64,000 nt of DNA, from assembly GCA_900110015.1 (NCBI GenBank), contig FOCD01000002.1, positions 124,001 to 188,000 on the forward strand, in the 5' to 3' direction. The stretch is from Terribacillus saccharophilus. Lineage in GTDB: Bacteria; Bacillota; Bacilli; Bacillales; Amphibacillaceae. The translations under genes and the position numbers were made by a program. Under the pieces are notes generated by a model. The model was given only the letters and a program-made list of their open reading frames with translations. It was not told where the DNA came from and did no database searches. Every line of letters begins with the position of its first letter. Position 1 is the stretch's first letter. Positions 29,721 through 37,291 of the stretch are shown here, piece after piece.

Positions 29721-29749
29721 GTTACATTTTTTTGTCTGGCACTTATAAT
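29721..29749 (+). promoter_or_regulatory. Promoter of amtB-glnK
   Basis: -35 GTTACA (29721-29726), 17-nt spacer, perfect -10 TATAAT (29744-29749), about 50 nt before amtB. The preceding TGACAAGTTTGTTACA resembles a TnrA site but is one base short of the consensus spacing. Confidence 0.55.
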
Positions 29750-29802
29750 GAGAAAAGATTTAAATTTTCAAACAATAAAGATAAACACAGGGGGTAGAGA
29801 AA

Positions 29803-31014
29803 ATGGATATGGCTAATACGGTATTCATGTTTGTCGCAACTGTCTTGGTATGGTTGATGACACCAGCACTCGCACTCTTCTACGGCGGGTTAGTAAGAAG
29901 CAAGAACGTACTGAGCACAGCGATGCACAGCTTTACGACTATGGCAATCGTATCAATCATCTGGATTATTATCGGCTTTTCCCTGGCGTTCTCACCAGGT
30001 AACGGAATTATTGGAGGATTAGATTTCTTCGGACTTAATAATGTTGGTTTCGAGCCGACTGAAGGACACACTATTCCATTCAATTTATTCATGATGTTCC
30101 AAATGACATTCGCGATTCTGACAACTGCAATCGTATCTGGCGCTTATGCAGAACGTATTCGTTTCCCGGCATTCATCTTATTTACAGTTCTATGGGTCCT
30201 CATCGTTTACTCCCCACTTGCACACTGGGTATGGGGCGGCGGCTGGATCGCTGAAATGGGCGCTCTAGATTTCGCAGGCGGAAACGTTGTCCACATTTCT
30301 TCCGGTCTTGCAGGTTTGGTTGTTGCAATCGTTATTGGCAAACGGAAAAATGCAGGCACCACTGCACCGCATAACCTGATCTTCACCTTAATTGGAGGCG
30401 CACTTCTATGGTTCGGCTGGTTCGGATTCAACGTCGGCAGTGAGCTTGCTTTCGATGATGTAGCAATGTATGCCTTCATCAATACAAATACTGCTGCTGC
30501 CTCTGGTGTACTAGGCTGGATGATCATTGAATGGGTTGTCAACAAAAAGCCAACACTATTGGGAGCTGTATCCGGTGCGATTGCCGGTCTTGTAGCCATC
30601 ACTCCTGCTGCTGGTTTCGTCTCGCCTATTGCCAGCATTCCTATCGGCTTCATCGGCGGTATCGTTTGCTTCTGGGGTGTCGGCTGGCTGAAACAGAAGC
30701 TCGGCTATGATGACGCACTCGATGCTTTCGGATTGCACGCAGTCGGTGGTACTTGGGGTGGTATCGCAACAGGCTTGTTCGCTAGCGATTCCATTAATGC
30801 AATCGTTGAGCACAATGGTCTTTTCTACGGTGGCGGTATTGATCTATTATGGAGACAGGTGGTTGCCATCATTGCAACATTTGCATTCGTCGGCGTTGTG
30901 ACATTCATCCTCATCACAATCGTCAACCTTATCTTCAAAGCACGTGCTACTGATGAAGAAGAAGCAAAAGGCTTGGATTTGACAATGCATGGCGAGCGCG
31001 CTTACCAGGATTAA
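29803..31014 (+). CDS. amtB: Ammonium transporter
   Basis: 403-residue Amt family channel (NrgA in B. subtilis) with about 11 membrane segments. Conserved blocks: VWLMTPALALFYGGLVRSKN, WVWGGGWIAEMGALDFAGG, the first pore histidine in NVVHISSGLAGLV, IEWVVNKKPTLLGAVSGAIA, and the second in DAFGLHAVGGTWGGIATGLF. It imports ammonium when nitrogen is scarce. AGGGGG lies 8 nt ahead of the ATG. The PII gene follows after 20 nt, the usual nrgAB pair in which PII docks on the channel. Confidence 0.96.
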   Translation: MDMANTVFMFVATVLVWLMTPALALFYGGLVRSKNVLSTAMHSFTTMAIVSIIWIIIGFSLAFSPGNGIIGGLDFFGLNNVGFEPTEGHTIPFNLFMMFQMTFAILTTAIVSGAYAERIRFPAFILFTVLWVLIVYSPLAHWVWGGGWIAEMGALDFAGGNVVHISSGLAGLVVAIVIGKRKNAGTTAPHNLIFTLIGGALLWFGWFGFNVGSELAFDDVAMYAFINTNTAAASGVLGWMIIEWVVNKKPTLLGAVSGAIAGLVAITPAAGFVSPIASIPIGFIGGIVCFWGVGWLKQKLGYDDALDAFGLHAVGGTWGGIATGLFASDSINAIVEHNGLFYGGGIDLLWRQVVAIIATFAFVGVVTFILITIVNLIFKARATDEEEAKGLDLTMHGERAYQD

Positions 31015-31034
31015 ACTAAAAGGAGGAACGGTAT

Positions 31035-31385
31035 ATGAGTGACATGTTCAAGGTTGAGATTATCACTAGAAACTCAGCGGATCTTGAGGCATTTAAAATG
31101 AAAATGGCTGAAATCGGGGTATCGGGCATGACTTTCTCCCATGTGCAAGGCTGCGGCCTTGAGGAAGGCTACACTGAGCTATACCGCGGTGTCAAGAAAG
31201 TGCAGAACGTATTCGATCGGCTTAAGATTGAGATTGTCGTCAGTGCAGTACCTGTCGATGATGTCATCAAAGCAGCTACTAGTGCACTTCATACTGGTAA
31301 AGCTGGTGATGGAAAGATATTCGTCTATCCGGTCCAACAAACGATTGATATTAATACAGGAAAACAAGGTCCTGCAGCCTTGTAA
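31035..31385 (+). CDS. glnK: PII-type nitrogen regulatory protein (GlnK/NrgB)
   Basis: 116-residue PII protein. The core matches Bacillus GlnK: FKVEIITRNSADLEAFKMK, HVQGCGLEEGYTELYRGVK (T-loop region), LKIEIVVSAVPVDDVI and TGKAGDGKIFVYPVQQTI with the ATP-binding loop. It binds ATP and 2-oxoglutarate and controls AmtB and, in Bacillus, TnrA. A strong AAGGAGG site lies before ATG, and an intrinsic terminator follows 1 nt after the stop. Confidence 0.95.
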   Translation: MSDMFKVEIITRNSADLEAFKMKMAEIGVSGMTFSHVQGCGLEEGYTELYRGVKKVQNVFDRLKIEIVVSAVPVDDVIKAATSALHTGKAGDGKIFVYPVQQTIDINTGKQGPAAL

Positions 31386-31386
31386 A

Positions 31387-31414
31387 AAAAGCGCTCCTTT
31401 TAGGGGCGCTTTTC
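31387..31414 (+). terminator. Terminator of amtB-glnK
   Basis: AAAAGCGC...GCGCTTTT with an inner CC/GG pair, directly after the glnK stop. Confidence 0.85.
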
Positions 31415-31420
31415 CTATGT

Positions 31421-31447
31421 AAAAAGCCAGCCTAATTTCAGGCTGGC
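31421..31447 (-). terminator. Terminator facing the spore-coat-like genes
   Basis: GCCAGCCT (31426-31433) pairs with AGGCTGGC (31440-31447). The minus-strand transcript ends in TTTTT, so it serves the genes at 31560-32185 from 110 nt away. Confidence 0.75.
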
Positions 31448-31559
31448 CGGGAGAAGAACATGAGCTGCAATTACCACTAGATCATCAGTAAGCATATTAT
31501 AAGCAGAAAACTGTAGTAGCAATCCCGCTTGGAGAAAGCAGGAGAGCTAATCTATAGCA

Positions 31560-31835
31560 CTATTCTATATGATAGATTTTAGCTGTATTCGGGTCATTAT
31601 CATTTGTGAGACGATCTTCTTCCACAAGGCTTTTCAAATTCTTGATAGCATCTTCGAATTCAGTTAGAGATAACTGATTGGTTGCGTAAAGGGAACAAAG
31701 CATAGCATATGCAATCGGCATTGTATTCACTTCTACAATAACATCGACATCTGAGTTACCACTATGGGCAACTTGGGAATTGTTATCGTTTCTGCTGGCA
31801 GAAAACGGGTTTTGATATTTTCTTAGATTGCTCAT
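31560..31835 (-). CDS. Putative spore coat protein, CotX-like
   Basis: 91 residues, with no signal peptide or membrane segment. The middle (HSGNSDVDVIVEVNTMPIAY) recalls the CotX domain pattern of Asn-Ser followed by alternating valines, and the following helix ends in an acidic tail. It shares SGNSxVxV with the neighbour at 31862-32185, 26 nt upstream, suggesting the two are related in role. GAAAGGAG lies 7 nt before ATG. The pair is preceded by a sigma-K-like promoter, which supports late mother-cell expression. Function is inferred from weak similarity only. Confidence 0.5.
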   Translation of the reverse strand: MSNLRKYQNPFSASRNDNNSQVAHSGNSDVDVIVEVNTMPIAYAMLCSLYATNQLSLTEFEDAIKNLKSLVEEDRLTNDNDPNTAKIYHIE

Positions 31836-31861
31836 TGTTCTTCTCCTTTCTTAATAATTAA

Positions 31862-32185
31862 TTAGCAAGGTCTTCTTTTATGTCTACGTTTTTTCTTACC
31901 TTTGCCGCCGCCATGATGACCATGGCCGTTGTCATCGTCATCATCTTCAAAATCTAGATCAAAATCTTCTTCAACTTCAGCGTCTGCTTTTGTTTTAACC
32001 CAAACATAAGAGTTGCCGCTTTTAACGACTTTTGCTTCATTGTGGTTTTTGGATTTGTTTTTAGCTGCGCTTTCCACTTCTACTTCGTCGAAGTTTTCAT
32101 CGTCGTGTTCTTTATCATGCTTGTAGTAACTCATTTCTTGGTTGCTCCCTTCATATTTGTTCTTCTTTTCCCATCTATCACCCAT
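31862..32185 (-). CDS. Putative spore surface protein with Asp-rich and basic C-terminal tail
   Basis: 107 very polar residues: Lys/Glu/Asn-rich N-terminus, central VVKSGNSYVWVKTKADAEV, an acidic block of aspartates, then a His/Gly stretch and a Lys/Arg tail ending in Cys. Such composition is common among spore coat and exosporium proteins. The SGNSxVxV motif is shared with the downstream gene. AAAGGAGG lies ahead of the ATG. The sigma-K-like promoter at 32226-32253 fits. I do not recognise a named orthologue; the product could bind metal or cross-link in the coat. Confidence 0.5.
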   Translation of the reverse strand: MGDRWEKKNKYEGSNQEMSYYKHDKEHDDENFDEVEVESAAKNKSKNHNEAKVVKSGNSYVWVKTKADAEVEEDFDLDFEDDDDDNGHGHHGGGKGKKKRRHKRRPC

Positions 32186-32225
32186 AAGTGATTCCTCCTT
32201 TAAATTTGTAATTAGCTTACAGTTA

Positions 32226-32253
32226 TAAACTATGCAGCTGAAACCGTATATGT
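32226..32253 (-). promoter_or_regulatory. Sigma-K-like promoter of the coat-like gene pair
   Basis: Minus strand: ACA (32251-32253), 16-nt spacer, CATAGTTTA (32226-32234), matching the sigma-K pattern mACm-N16-CATAnnnTA. Expected transcription start is near 32219, about 33 nt before the first gene. Confidence 0.6.
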
Positions 32254-32320
32254 ATGGTCAAACTGTTCAGGGGCAAACATGGAATTTGGTGATATAGTAG
32301 AGGAAAAGGAGGGGTGCGCG

Positions 32321-32875
32321 ATGTCTTTTGATTATATAGCGCATGCAGATGGCATTATAGTGCGGCCATTATGCGAAGAGGATTACACCAAATGGTTCAG
32401 CGGATTCAGCAGACGTAAACTGTCCCAGCATACCCATGATCCAGGGCTGCTCGACATGACAGATTGTACCGATTCCTGGTTTTCTGCTTTAGTAGACAAG
32501 CATCAGCAGCTCGCCGCAGAAGATAAAGCATATGTTTTTGGTGTATTCCGGGAAGCAGATGGTGCTCATCTTGGTATGATTGATTTTTCTACATTAGCGC
32601 GTGATGACTTTCAATGGGGAAGAATTGGCTATACAATCCACAATCAATACTGGAGTAAAGGATACGGTAAAGCAGCAGTCCATATGGCACTTGAAGTCGC
32701 TGTTTCTCAGCTCCGCTATCAGCGAATTGAGGCACATATAAACTTGGATAATCCCCAGTCAATTGCCCTCGCCAAAAGTGTTGGAATGCATTTTGAATGT
32801 ATTCGCAAAGGCTTTATTTTCGAAAACGGGCAATGGACAGACCATCTTGTTTTTATACATACAGCACAAAAATGA
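32321..32875 (+). CDS. GNAT acetyltransferase, RimJ/RimL type
   Basis: 184 residues, with a RimJ/RimL-type order: IVRPLCEEDYTKWF at the N-terminus, IGYTIHNQYWSKGYGKAAV as the acetyl-CoA loop, then IEAHINLDNPQSIALAKSVG with the typical AxNxxS pattern. Family members acetylate protein N-termini or small amines; the target is unknown. ATG 32321 is chosen because AAAGGAGG sits 8 nt ahead; the open frame begins 14 codons earlier without a ribosome site. It stands alone. Confidence 0.8.
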   Translation: MSFDYIAHADGIIVRPLCEEDYTKWFSGFSRRKLSQHTHDPGLLDMTDCTDSWFSALVDKHQQLAAEDKAYVFGVFREADGAHLGMIDFSTLARDDFQWGRIGYTIHNQYWSKGYGKAAVHMALEVAVSQLRYQRIEAHINLDNPQSIALAKSVGMHFECIRKGFIFENGQWTDHLVFIHTAQK

Positions 32876-32895
32876 CGGGCTTCTGCTGAAGCCCG
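32868..32895 (-). terminator. Terminator of the lipoprotein gene
   Basis: CGGGCTTC (32876-32883), TGCT loop, GAAGCCCG (32888-32895). The T-run is on the minus strand and overlaps the end of the convergent GNAT gene. Confidence 0.75.
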
Positions 32896-32904
32896 CCGAA
32901 CTCT

Positions 32905-33231
32905 TTATCTATTCTCTTCTTCATATTCCCTCGTCAGGTTCTCTGCTTCTTCTGGCATTCCATCGTGTCGCTCGTACGTATCTGTACCTGTTTCTTCATA
33001 TACTGCTTGCTGTTCTTCACCAGCAGCATTATCATAACGTATTTCCACGTATCCTCCATCAGCATATACATAAAGATCTGAAGTGTCACGAGTCAAATCC
33101 ACATCATCTCCTAGATCAGCAAGATGCTCGTTCTCTAATTCGATAACCTGTTCAATCTCAGGATCATACTGCGATCCGCAAGCAGTCAAGAATACTAACA
33201 AAAGAGGAAAGGCTAAGAATAGTTTTTTCAT
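32905..33231 (-). CDS. Small lipoprotein, possibly cystatin-like fold
   Basis: 108 residues. MKKLFLAFPLLLVFLTAC is a clear lipoprotein signal with lipobox LTAC, so the mature protein is anchored to the outer membrane face. The mature part starts YDPEIEQVIELENEH and has an alternating pattern (LYVYADGGYVEIRYDN) that recalls the DUF4467/cystatin-like fold lipoproteins of Bacilli. ATG 33231 is 8 nt after GGAGG. No operon partner; function unknown. Confidence 0.65.
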   Translation of the reverse strand: MKKLFLAFPLLLVFLTACGSQYDPEIEQVIELENEHLADLGDDVDLTRDTSDLYVYADGGYVEIRYDNAAGEEQQAVYEETGTDTYERHDGMPEEAENLTREYEEENR

Positions 33232-33290
33232 GAATGAAACCTCCATCATCAACTTGTACTATCCCTTAGCCTATTTGGACCGTGTTTAAA

Positions 33291-33575
33291 CTATTTATCC
33301 GGCGGATGTTTTCTTGAGGAGAACGTATTGTACAGACCCGCACTTGCCAGCCCGGCTATACCGCCTGCCCATAGCCTTGCTGTAAGTTCAAAGTCTGTAA
33401 ATGGATATGCTGCTGCACCCAGCAAAGCACCGACAAAGAGGCTAAACAGCGCATGATAGGGTTTCGCTCGAGGAAAGCTCCGCTTCAGCAATTCCATCAT
33501 TGCAGTTACAATCGGAGCGAGGATGGTTGCAAACACAAGCACTTGATACATTGTTTCATTTTGAATTGGTTCCAT
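33291..33575 (-). CDS. Holin-like membrane protein, orphan
   Basis: 94 residues with a short N-terminal helix, LAPIVTAMMELLKRSFP, then two to three hydrophobic segments (HALFSLFVGALLGAAAYPF; ARLWAGGIAGLASAGLY) and a charged tail. This is the layout of small phage holins of the Phage_holin_5 type, which form lesions letting endolysin reach the wall. No endolysin, tail or other phage gene adjoins, so it is either a domesticated holin or a lone remnant. GGGAGG lies 8 nt before ATG. Confidence 0.6.
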   Translation of the reverse strand: MEPIQNETMYQVLVFATILAPIVTAMMELLKRSFPRAKPYHALFSLFVGALLGAAAYPFTDFELTARLWAGGIAGLASAGLYNTFSSRKHPPDK

Positions 33576-33644
33576 AAATCACACCTCCCTCTTATACTGC
33601 ATACTATGCGGACAAGAAGAAACGTGCATTTGATACTAACCTAA

Positions 33645-33677
33645 TAAAAAAAGACGTACAAGCTTCGCCTGTACGTT
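33645..33677 (-). terminator. Terminator of the first Mn-catalase gene
   Basis: ACGTACA (33654-33660) and TGTACGT (33670-33676) form the stem; a 7-T run follows on the minus strand. Confidence 0.85.
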
Positions 33678-33684
33678 TACCTTA

Positions 33685-34521
33685 TTACATCATCGATTTT
33701 GGAGGCATCGTATCATGATAGAGAAACGGAGCTGGTTTTAGTTTCGGTGCTCCGGCAAACGGTTGTGGCTCTGCTACATAATTAAACTGCCCTCTTCCGT
33801 CCATACTTGGCCCGCTTGCCCAACGGCCTTTTGAGCTTTCACTGCCTCTCGAGAAATTAAATAACGTGTACGCAACTTCTTCTTTCTCCAGCCTGCGAGG
33901 AAAAGTAGTCGGAACCACAATATCATTTTCTCGTTCTTCCAGTTCCCGTACTGCTGCATACCATTGATTTTGATGCATTGTATCACGTGCAATAAGGAAG
34001 GAAAGCATATCACGGACACCAGGATCATCTGTCATACCATACAAACGTACTACCTGCAGCCGTCCCTGTGACTCCGCATTCAGATTCGCACGGAAGTCTG
34101 CCAGAAGGTTGCCGCTTGAGATGATATATTTTGCATTCCACGGATAACCCGCTGCATCCGCTGGCAATGCACCTAATCCCGACACAATCGCATGCTGCGG
34201 ATTCGTTCCTCCCATGATCGCAGCAATGGCAGGATCACTATCATAAGCGGCTTTTTGATCCTCAAAAGGTGCATCATCAAGCAACCGCGCAATCATCGTC
34301 GCGAACATCTCTACATGACCAATTTCCTCTGTACCTGTATCAAACAGCAAATCACGGTATTTCGGATCTGCTCGGGAGTTGAATCCCTGCCATAGGTATT
34401 GCATCATTACACTGATTTCACCGTATTGTCCGCCTAAAGCTTCCTGCAGCTGTCTAGCAAAGACCGGATCCGGCTTAGATGGCTTAGCGTGATATTGCAG
34501 TTCTTTGATGTGAAAAAACAT
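33685..34521 (-). CDS. Manganese catalase (YdbD-like), copy 1
   Basis: 278-residue dimanganese catalase, a four-helix-bundle enzyme that splits hydrogen peroxide. Metal-ligand segments are visible: GGQYGEISVMMQYL, TGTEEIGHVEMFATMIARLL, NAESQGRLQVVRLYG and ARDTMHQNQWYAAVREL. Start ATG 34521 is preceded by a GAGGTG site; the extra 31 upstream codons have none. A closely related copy lies at 48169-48975 and shares the order of all these motifs. Catalases of this type are often expressed in stationary phase or in the spore. Confidence 0.9.
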   Translation of the reverse strand: MFFHIKELQYHAKPSKPDPVFARQLQEALGGQYGEISVMMQYLWQGFNSRADPKYRDLLFDTGTEEIGHVEMFATMIARLLDDAPFEDQKAAYDSDPAIAAIMGGTNPQHAIVSGLGALPADAAGYPWNAKYIISSGNLLADFRANLNAESQGRLQVVRLYGMTDDPGVRDMLSFLIARDTMHQNQWYAAVRELEERENDIVVPTTFPRRLEKEEVAYTLFNFSRGSESSKGRWASGPSMDGRGQFNYVAEPQPFAGAPKLKPAPFLYHDTMPPKSMM

Positions 34522-34643
34522 GCGCTGCCCACCTCTTTCGTTTTTATCCAACGCCGAATTATATGAGCGCCAGAACGAAAATATGCATGTAATCCCACAT
34601 GAGGAACTGTACAACTCACAGCAAAATCAAGAAAAAGCGAGTC

Positions 34644-35849
34644 TTAATCCTCCAACATTGATTCCTGCTGATTGTTACTTTTCCATATGAACGTAATAGC
34701 CAGACCAATAATCAAAATCACTGCCGAAAATAAATATGGATAGTGAATGTTTATATCGAATAATATTCCACCTAGTGCTGGACCTACTATGTTCCCTAAA
34801 CTTGTATATGTTGAATTCATTCCGGCTACAAAACCTTGCTCCTTACCCGCAGTTCTAGATAAAAACGTTGTCAATGCCGGACGCAATAAATCAAACGCAA
34901 GGAAGATAAAGCAAGTTACTGCAAGAACTAATAGGAAGCTAGAAATTACTGTCGATACAACTGCTAAAATACCACCGATAATCAAGCATAGCTGTATTAG
35001 CCTCTTTTCACCCATAACATCGACCATTTTTCCAAACAGCAGCACTTGCACAATTACACCGAAGATGGAACTAACAGTAATTATTAACGCTATATCTTTT
35101 GGTGTAAAACCAAACTTGTGATCAGAAAACAGACTGAACACAGTTTCATATGCCGACAAACCGAATGCGAGAACAAATACAATGAAAAATGCAATGAAGT
35201 AGATTGGATTCAATGACTTTTTCAAGTCACCTAAGAAACTAGTTCCTTTTTTACTGTCTGCAATTTCAGCTAGCTGTTCCTTGGACAATGGTTCTTTGAG
35301 TATGAATATTGATAATAAGCAAGCTAAAAATGCGATGACTGCCGCAACATAAAAAGGCGTTCGAATACCATATTCGGCGATGTAACCACCAAGACCCGGC
35401 CCGATGATAAAACCTGTACTAATAGCCGCCGACAAGTAACCCATCGCTTTCGGACGGTCCTTATTTGTCGTGATATCTGCTACATATGCAGTAACACCTG
35501 GCATAATGAAGGAAGCACTAATTCCTCCCAGGATTCTTGATAAATATAATAAAGATACATGTGTTGCCAAGCCGAAAATCAGCTCAGAAACGGCAAAAAG
35601 AAACAAACCTGCTGTAATGAGTTTCTTTCTGCCATAACGGTCTACCCAACGGCCAGCAAATGGAGACATGATCAATTGTGCCCCTGCGAATGCTGCAACA
35701 AGATACCCCATCGTCTTGCCTGACAAATGCATAATATCCATGAATGACGGCATCACGGGAATGATAAGCCCCATCCCTAAAAATGCGATAAACAAATTGC
35801 TTAACAAGATTATTAATACGGATTTTTGTTCTTTTATTGGCTTCTTCAA
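34644..35849 (-). CDS. MFS multidrug efflux transporter, NorA/Bmr-like
   Basis: About 401 residues with 12 hydrophobic segments. The DHA1 motif A is GRWVDRYGRKKLI, and antiporter motif C appears as GFIIGPGLGGYIAEYG. Blocks such as IGGISASFIMPGVTAYVAD, DLLRPALTTFLSRTAG and GMNSTYTSLGNIVGPALGG parallel NorA. A proton-driven exporter of cationic drugs or dyes is expected. AAAGGAG is only 2 nt from an ATG at 35855 but 8 nt from a TTG at 35849, so I prefer the latter. Promoter and tandem repeats lie upstream. Confidence 0.82.
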   Translation of the reverse strand: MKKPIKEQKSVLIILLSNLFIAFLGMGLIIPVMPSFMDIMHLSGKTMGYLVAAFAGAQLIMSPFAGRWVDRYGRKKLITAGLFLFAVSELIFGLATHVSLLYLSRILGGISASFIMPGVTAYVADITTNKDRPKAMGYLSAAISTGFIIGPGLGGYIAEYGIRTPFYVAAVIAFLACLLSIFILKEPLSKEQLAEIADSKKGTSFLGDLKKSLNPIYFIAFFIVFVLAFGLSAYETVFSLFSDHKFGFTPKDIALIITVSSIFGVIVQVLLFGKMVDVMGEKRLIQLCLIIGGILAVVSTVISSFLLVLAVTCFIFLAFDLLRPALTTFLSRTAGKEQGFVAGMNSTYTSLGNIVGPALGGILFDINIHYPYLFSAVILIIGLAITFIWKSNNQQESMLED

Positions 35850-35961
35850 AATCATTTCTCCTTTTGCTGCAGAACTATGCTGGAAGCTTTCTTAACCAAT
35901 AATGCTTATATGCACAAAAACATTCATTAAAAAGTTAAGTTAAGTTAATTAATCTATCCTC

Positions 35962-35989
35962 ATTATAATTGTTTACTTTGCTTTGTAAA
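35962..35989 (-). promoter_or_regulatory. Strong promoter of the MFS gene
   Basis: Minus strand: -35 TTTACA (35984-35989), 16-nt spacer, perfect -10 TATAAT (35962-35967). Just downstream are three tandem GTTAA units (plus strand 35934-35948), a possible regulator site. Confidence 0.7.
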
Positions 35990-36016
35990 GCTGCTAAAAC
36001 CAGATTCTAGGAAAAG

Positions 36017-36057
36017 GTAAAAAGCAAGGCTGGCAAACTGCCAGAACCTTGCTTTTT
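36017..36057 (-). terminator. Terminator of the CoA-transferase operon
   Basis: AAAAAGCAAGG (36019-36029) pairs with CCTTGCTTTTT (36047-36057), with inner TGGCA/TGCCA. It may be bidirectional in sequence but faces the operon end. Confidence 0.85.
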
Positions 36058-36080
36058 ACGTTACGTTATACTTCTTTACT

Positions 36081-37274
36081 TTATATAACTTCGTTTTGTT
36101 TCAGCGCCTCTATTTCTTCTTGAGAATAACCTAAGTCTTTTAATATCTCTTCATTATTCTCCCCTAGATCCGGCGCAATAGACCGGATGCTGCCTGGTGT
36201 CTTTCCGAATTTAGGTACAATCCCTGGTACTTTGATTTCTCCCAGTCTCGGATGCTTTACTTCGACAATATTTTCGCGAGCTTTATAATGTTCATTTTCA
36301 AATATATCAGCGATACTCAGCACTGGGCTGATTGGAACCCCGTGTTCATCTAGCTTATTTAATAACACTTCACGCGGATGCTCGCTAATCCACTCAGCGA
36401 CAATTTTGTTGATGCTATCATTGTTTTCCAACCGGTTTGCATTAGTATGATAACGTGTATCTGTCAGCAAATCTTTGCGATTCATGGCAGCTGCAAGCCG
36501 ATTGAAGGTTGTATCGGTGCTCGTAACAAGTACAACCCAGTGTTCATCCTTCGTCCTAAAGGTTCCGGACGGAGAGGAATGGCCGGCTAAACCTGGTGAT
36601 CGCTCACGTATTTTACCAAGCTGATCATATTCGGCTACAAGAAATTCCATCATTCGAAAAACCGATTCATAAAGCGCAACATCTATCATCTGCCCCGATC
36701 CCGATTCCTTTGTATCTCGGTGATAAATAGCAGTCACTGCCGCAAAGGCCACATAAATTCCGCAAATATAATCTGTCAGTGAAAATGGCGGACTTACCGG
36801 ATGACGATCGGTGAACCCTTGCAAGTACGTATAACCGCTGAAGGCTGTCGCTGGCGTGCCAAATCCAGCCTTTTCCCGGTATGGTCCTGTCTGGCCATAA
36901 CCTGAAACGCGGATCATGATTAAATCTGGATTGATCTCTTTCAGCACATCATAGCCGACACCCCATTTTTCCAGTGTCCCAGGGCGAAAATTCTCCACCA
37001 GAATATCATGTGTTGCTGCCAGCTTCTTCATAATTTCCACACCCGCTGCTTTATGCAGATCAAGTGTTAATGACTTTTTGTTACGTGACAAGCCCGGCCA
37101 GCGCAGCGGTTCATCTCCCTTAAATGGTCCAACACTTCTTGATGTATCTCCTCGTCCAGGTATCTCGACCTTGGTAACTTCCGCACCAAAATCCCCCAGC
37201 AATGCCGTTCCGAACGGCGCCGCGATCATTGTGGAAACATCCAGTACTTTTACACCTTCTAAAGGTGTTGGCAT
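36081..37274 (-). CDS. Class III CoA-transferase (CaiB/BaiF family)
   Basis: 397 residues of the family III CoA-transferases (formyl-CoA:oxalate, succinyl-CoA:2-hydroxyacid types). Blocks: GVKVLDVSTMIAAPFG, LGDFGAEVTKVEIPGRGD, SRNKKSLTLDLH, DILVENFRPGTLEKWGVG, SGYGQTGPYREKAGFG, and the likely catalytic aspartate in SLTDYICGIY. It would move CoA between carboxylic acids, activating the pathway acid. Start ATG 37274 follows AGGAGG. Last gene of the six-enzyme unit, 17 nt after the ThDP enzyme; a terminator follows. Substrate unknown. Confidence 0.85.
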   Translation of the reverse strand: MPTPLEGVKVLDVSTMIAAPFGTALLGDFGAEVTKVEIPGRGDTSRSVGPFKGDEPLRWPGLSRNKKSLTLDLHKAAGVEIMKKLAATHDILVENFRPGTLEKWGVGYDVLKEINPDLIMIRVSGYGQTGPYREKAGFGTPATAFSGYTYLQGFTDRHPVSPPFSLTDYICGIYVAFAAVTAIYHRDTKESGSGQMIDVALYESVFRMMEFLVAEYDQLGKIRERSPGLAGHSSPSGTFRTKDEHWVVLVTSTDTTFNRLAAAMNRKDLLTDTRYHTNANRLENNDSINKIVAEWISEHPREVLLNKLDEHGVPISPVLSIADIFENEHYKARENIVEVKHPRLGEIKVPGIVPKFGKTPGSIRSIAPDLGENNEEILKDLGYSQEEIEALKQNEVI

Positions 37275-37291
37275 GTTATCCCCCTCCTTTC

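Noticed and set aside
29705-29726. TnrA box before amtB
   Set aside because: TGACAAGTTTGTTACA is one base short of the TGTNA-N7-TNACA spacing and its first half deviates; kept only as a remark.
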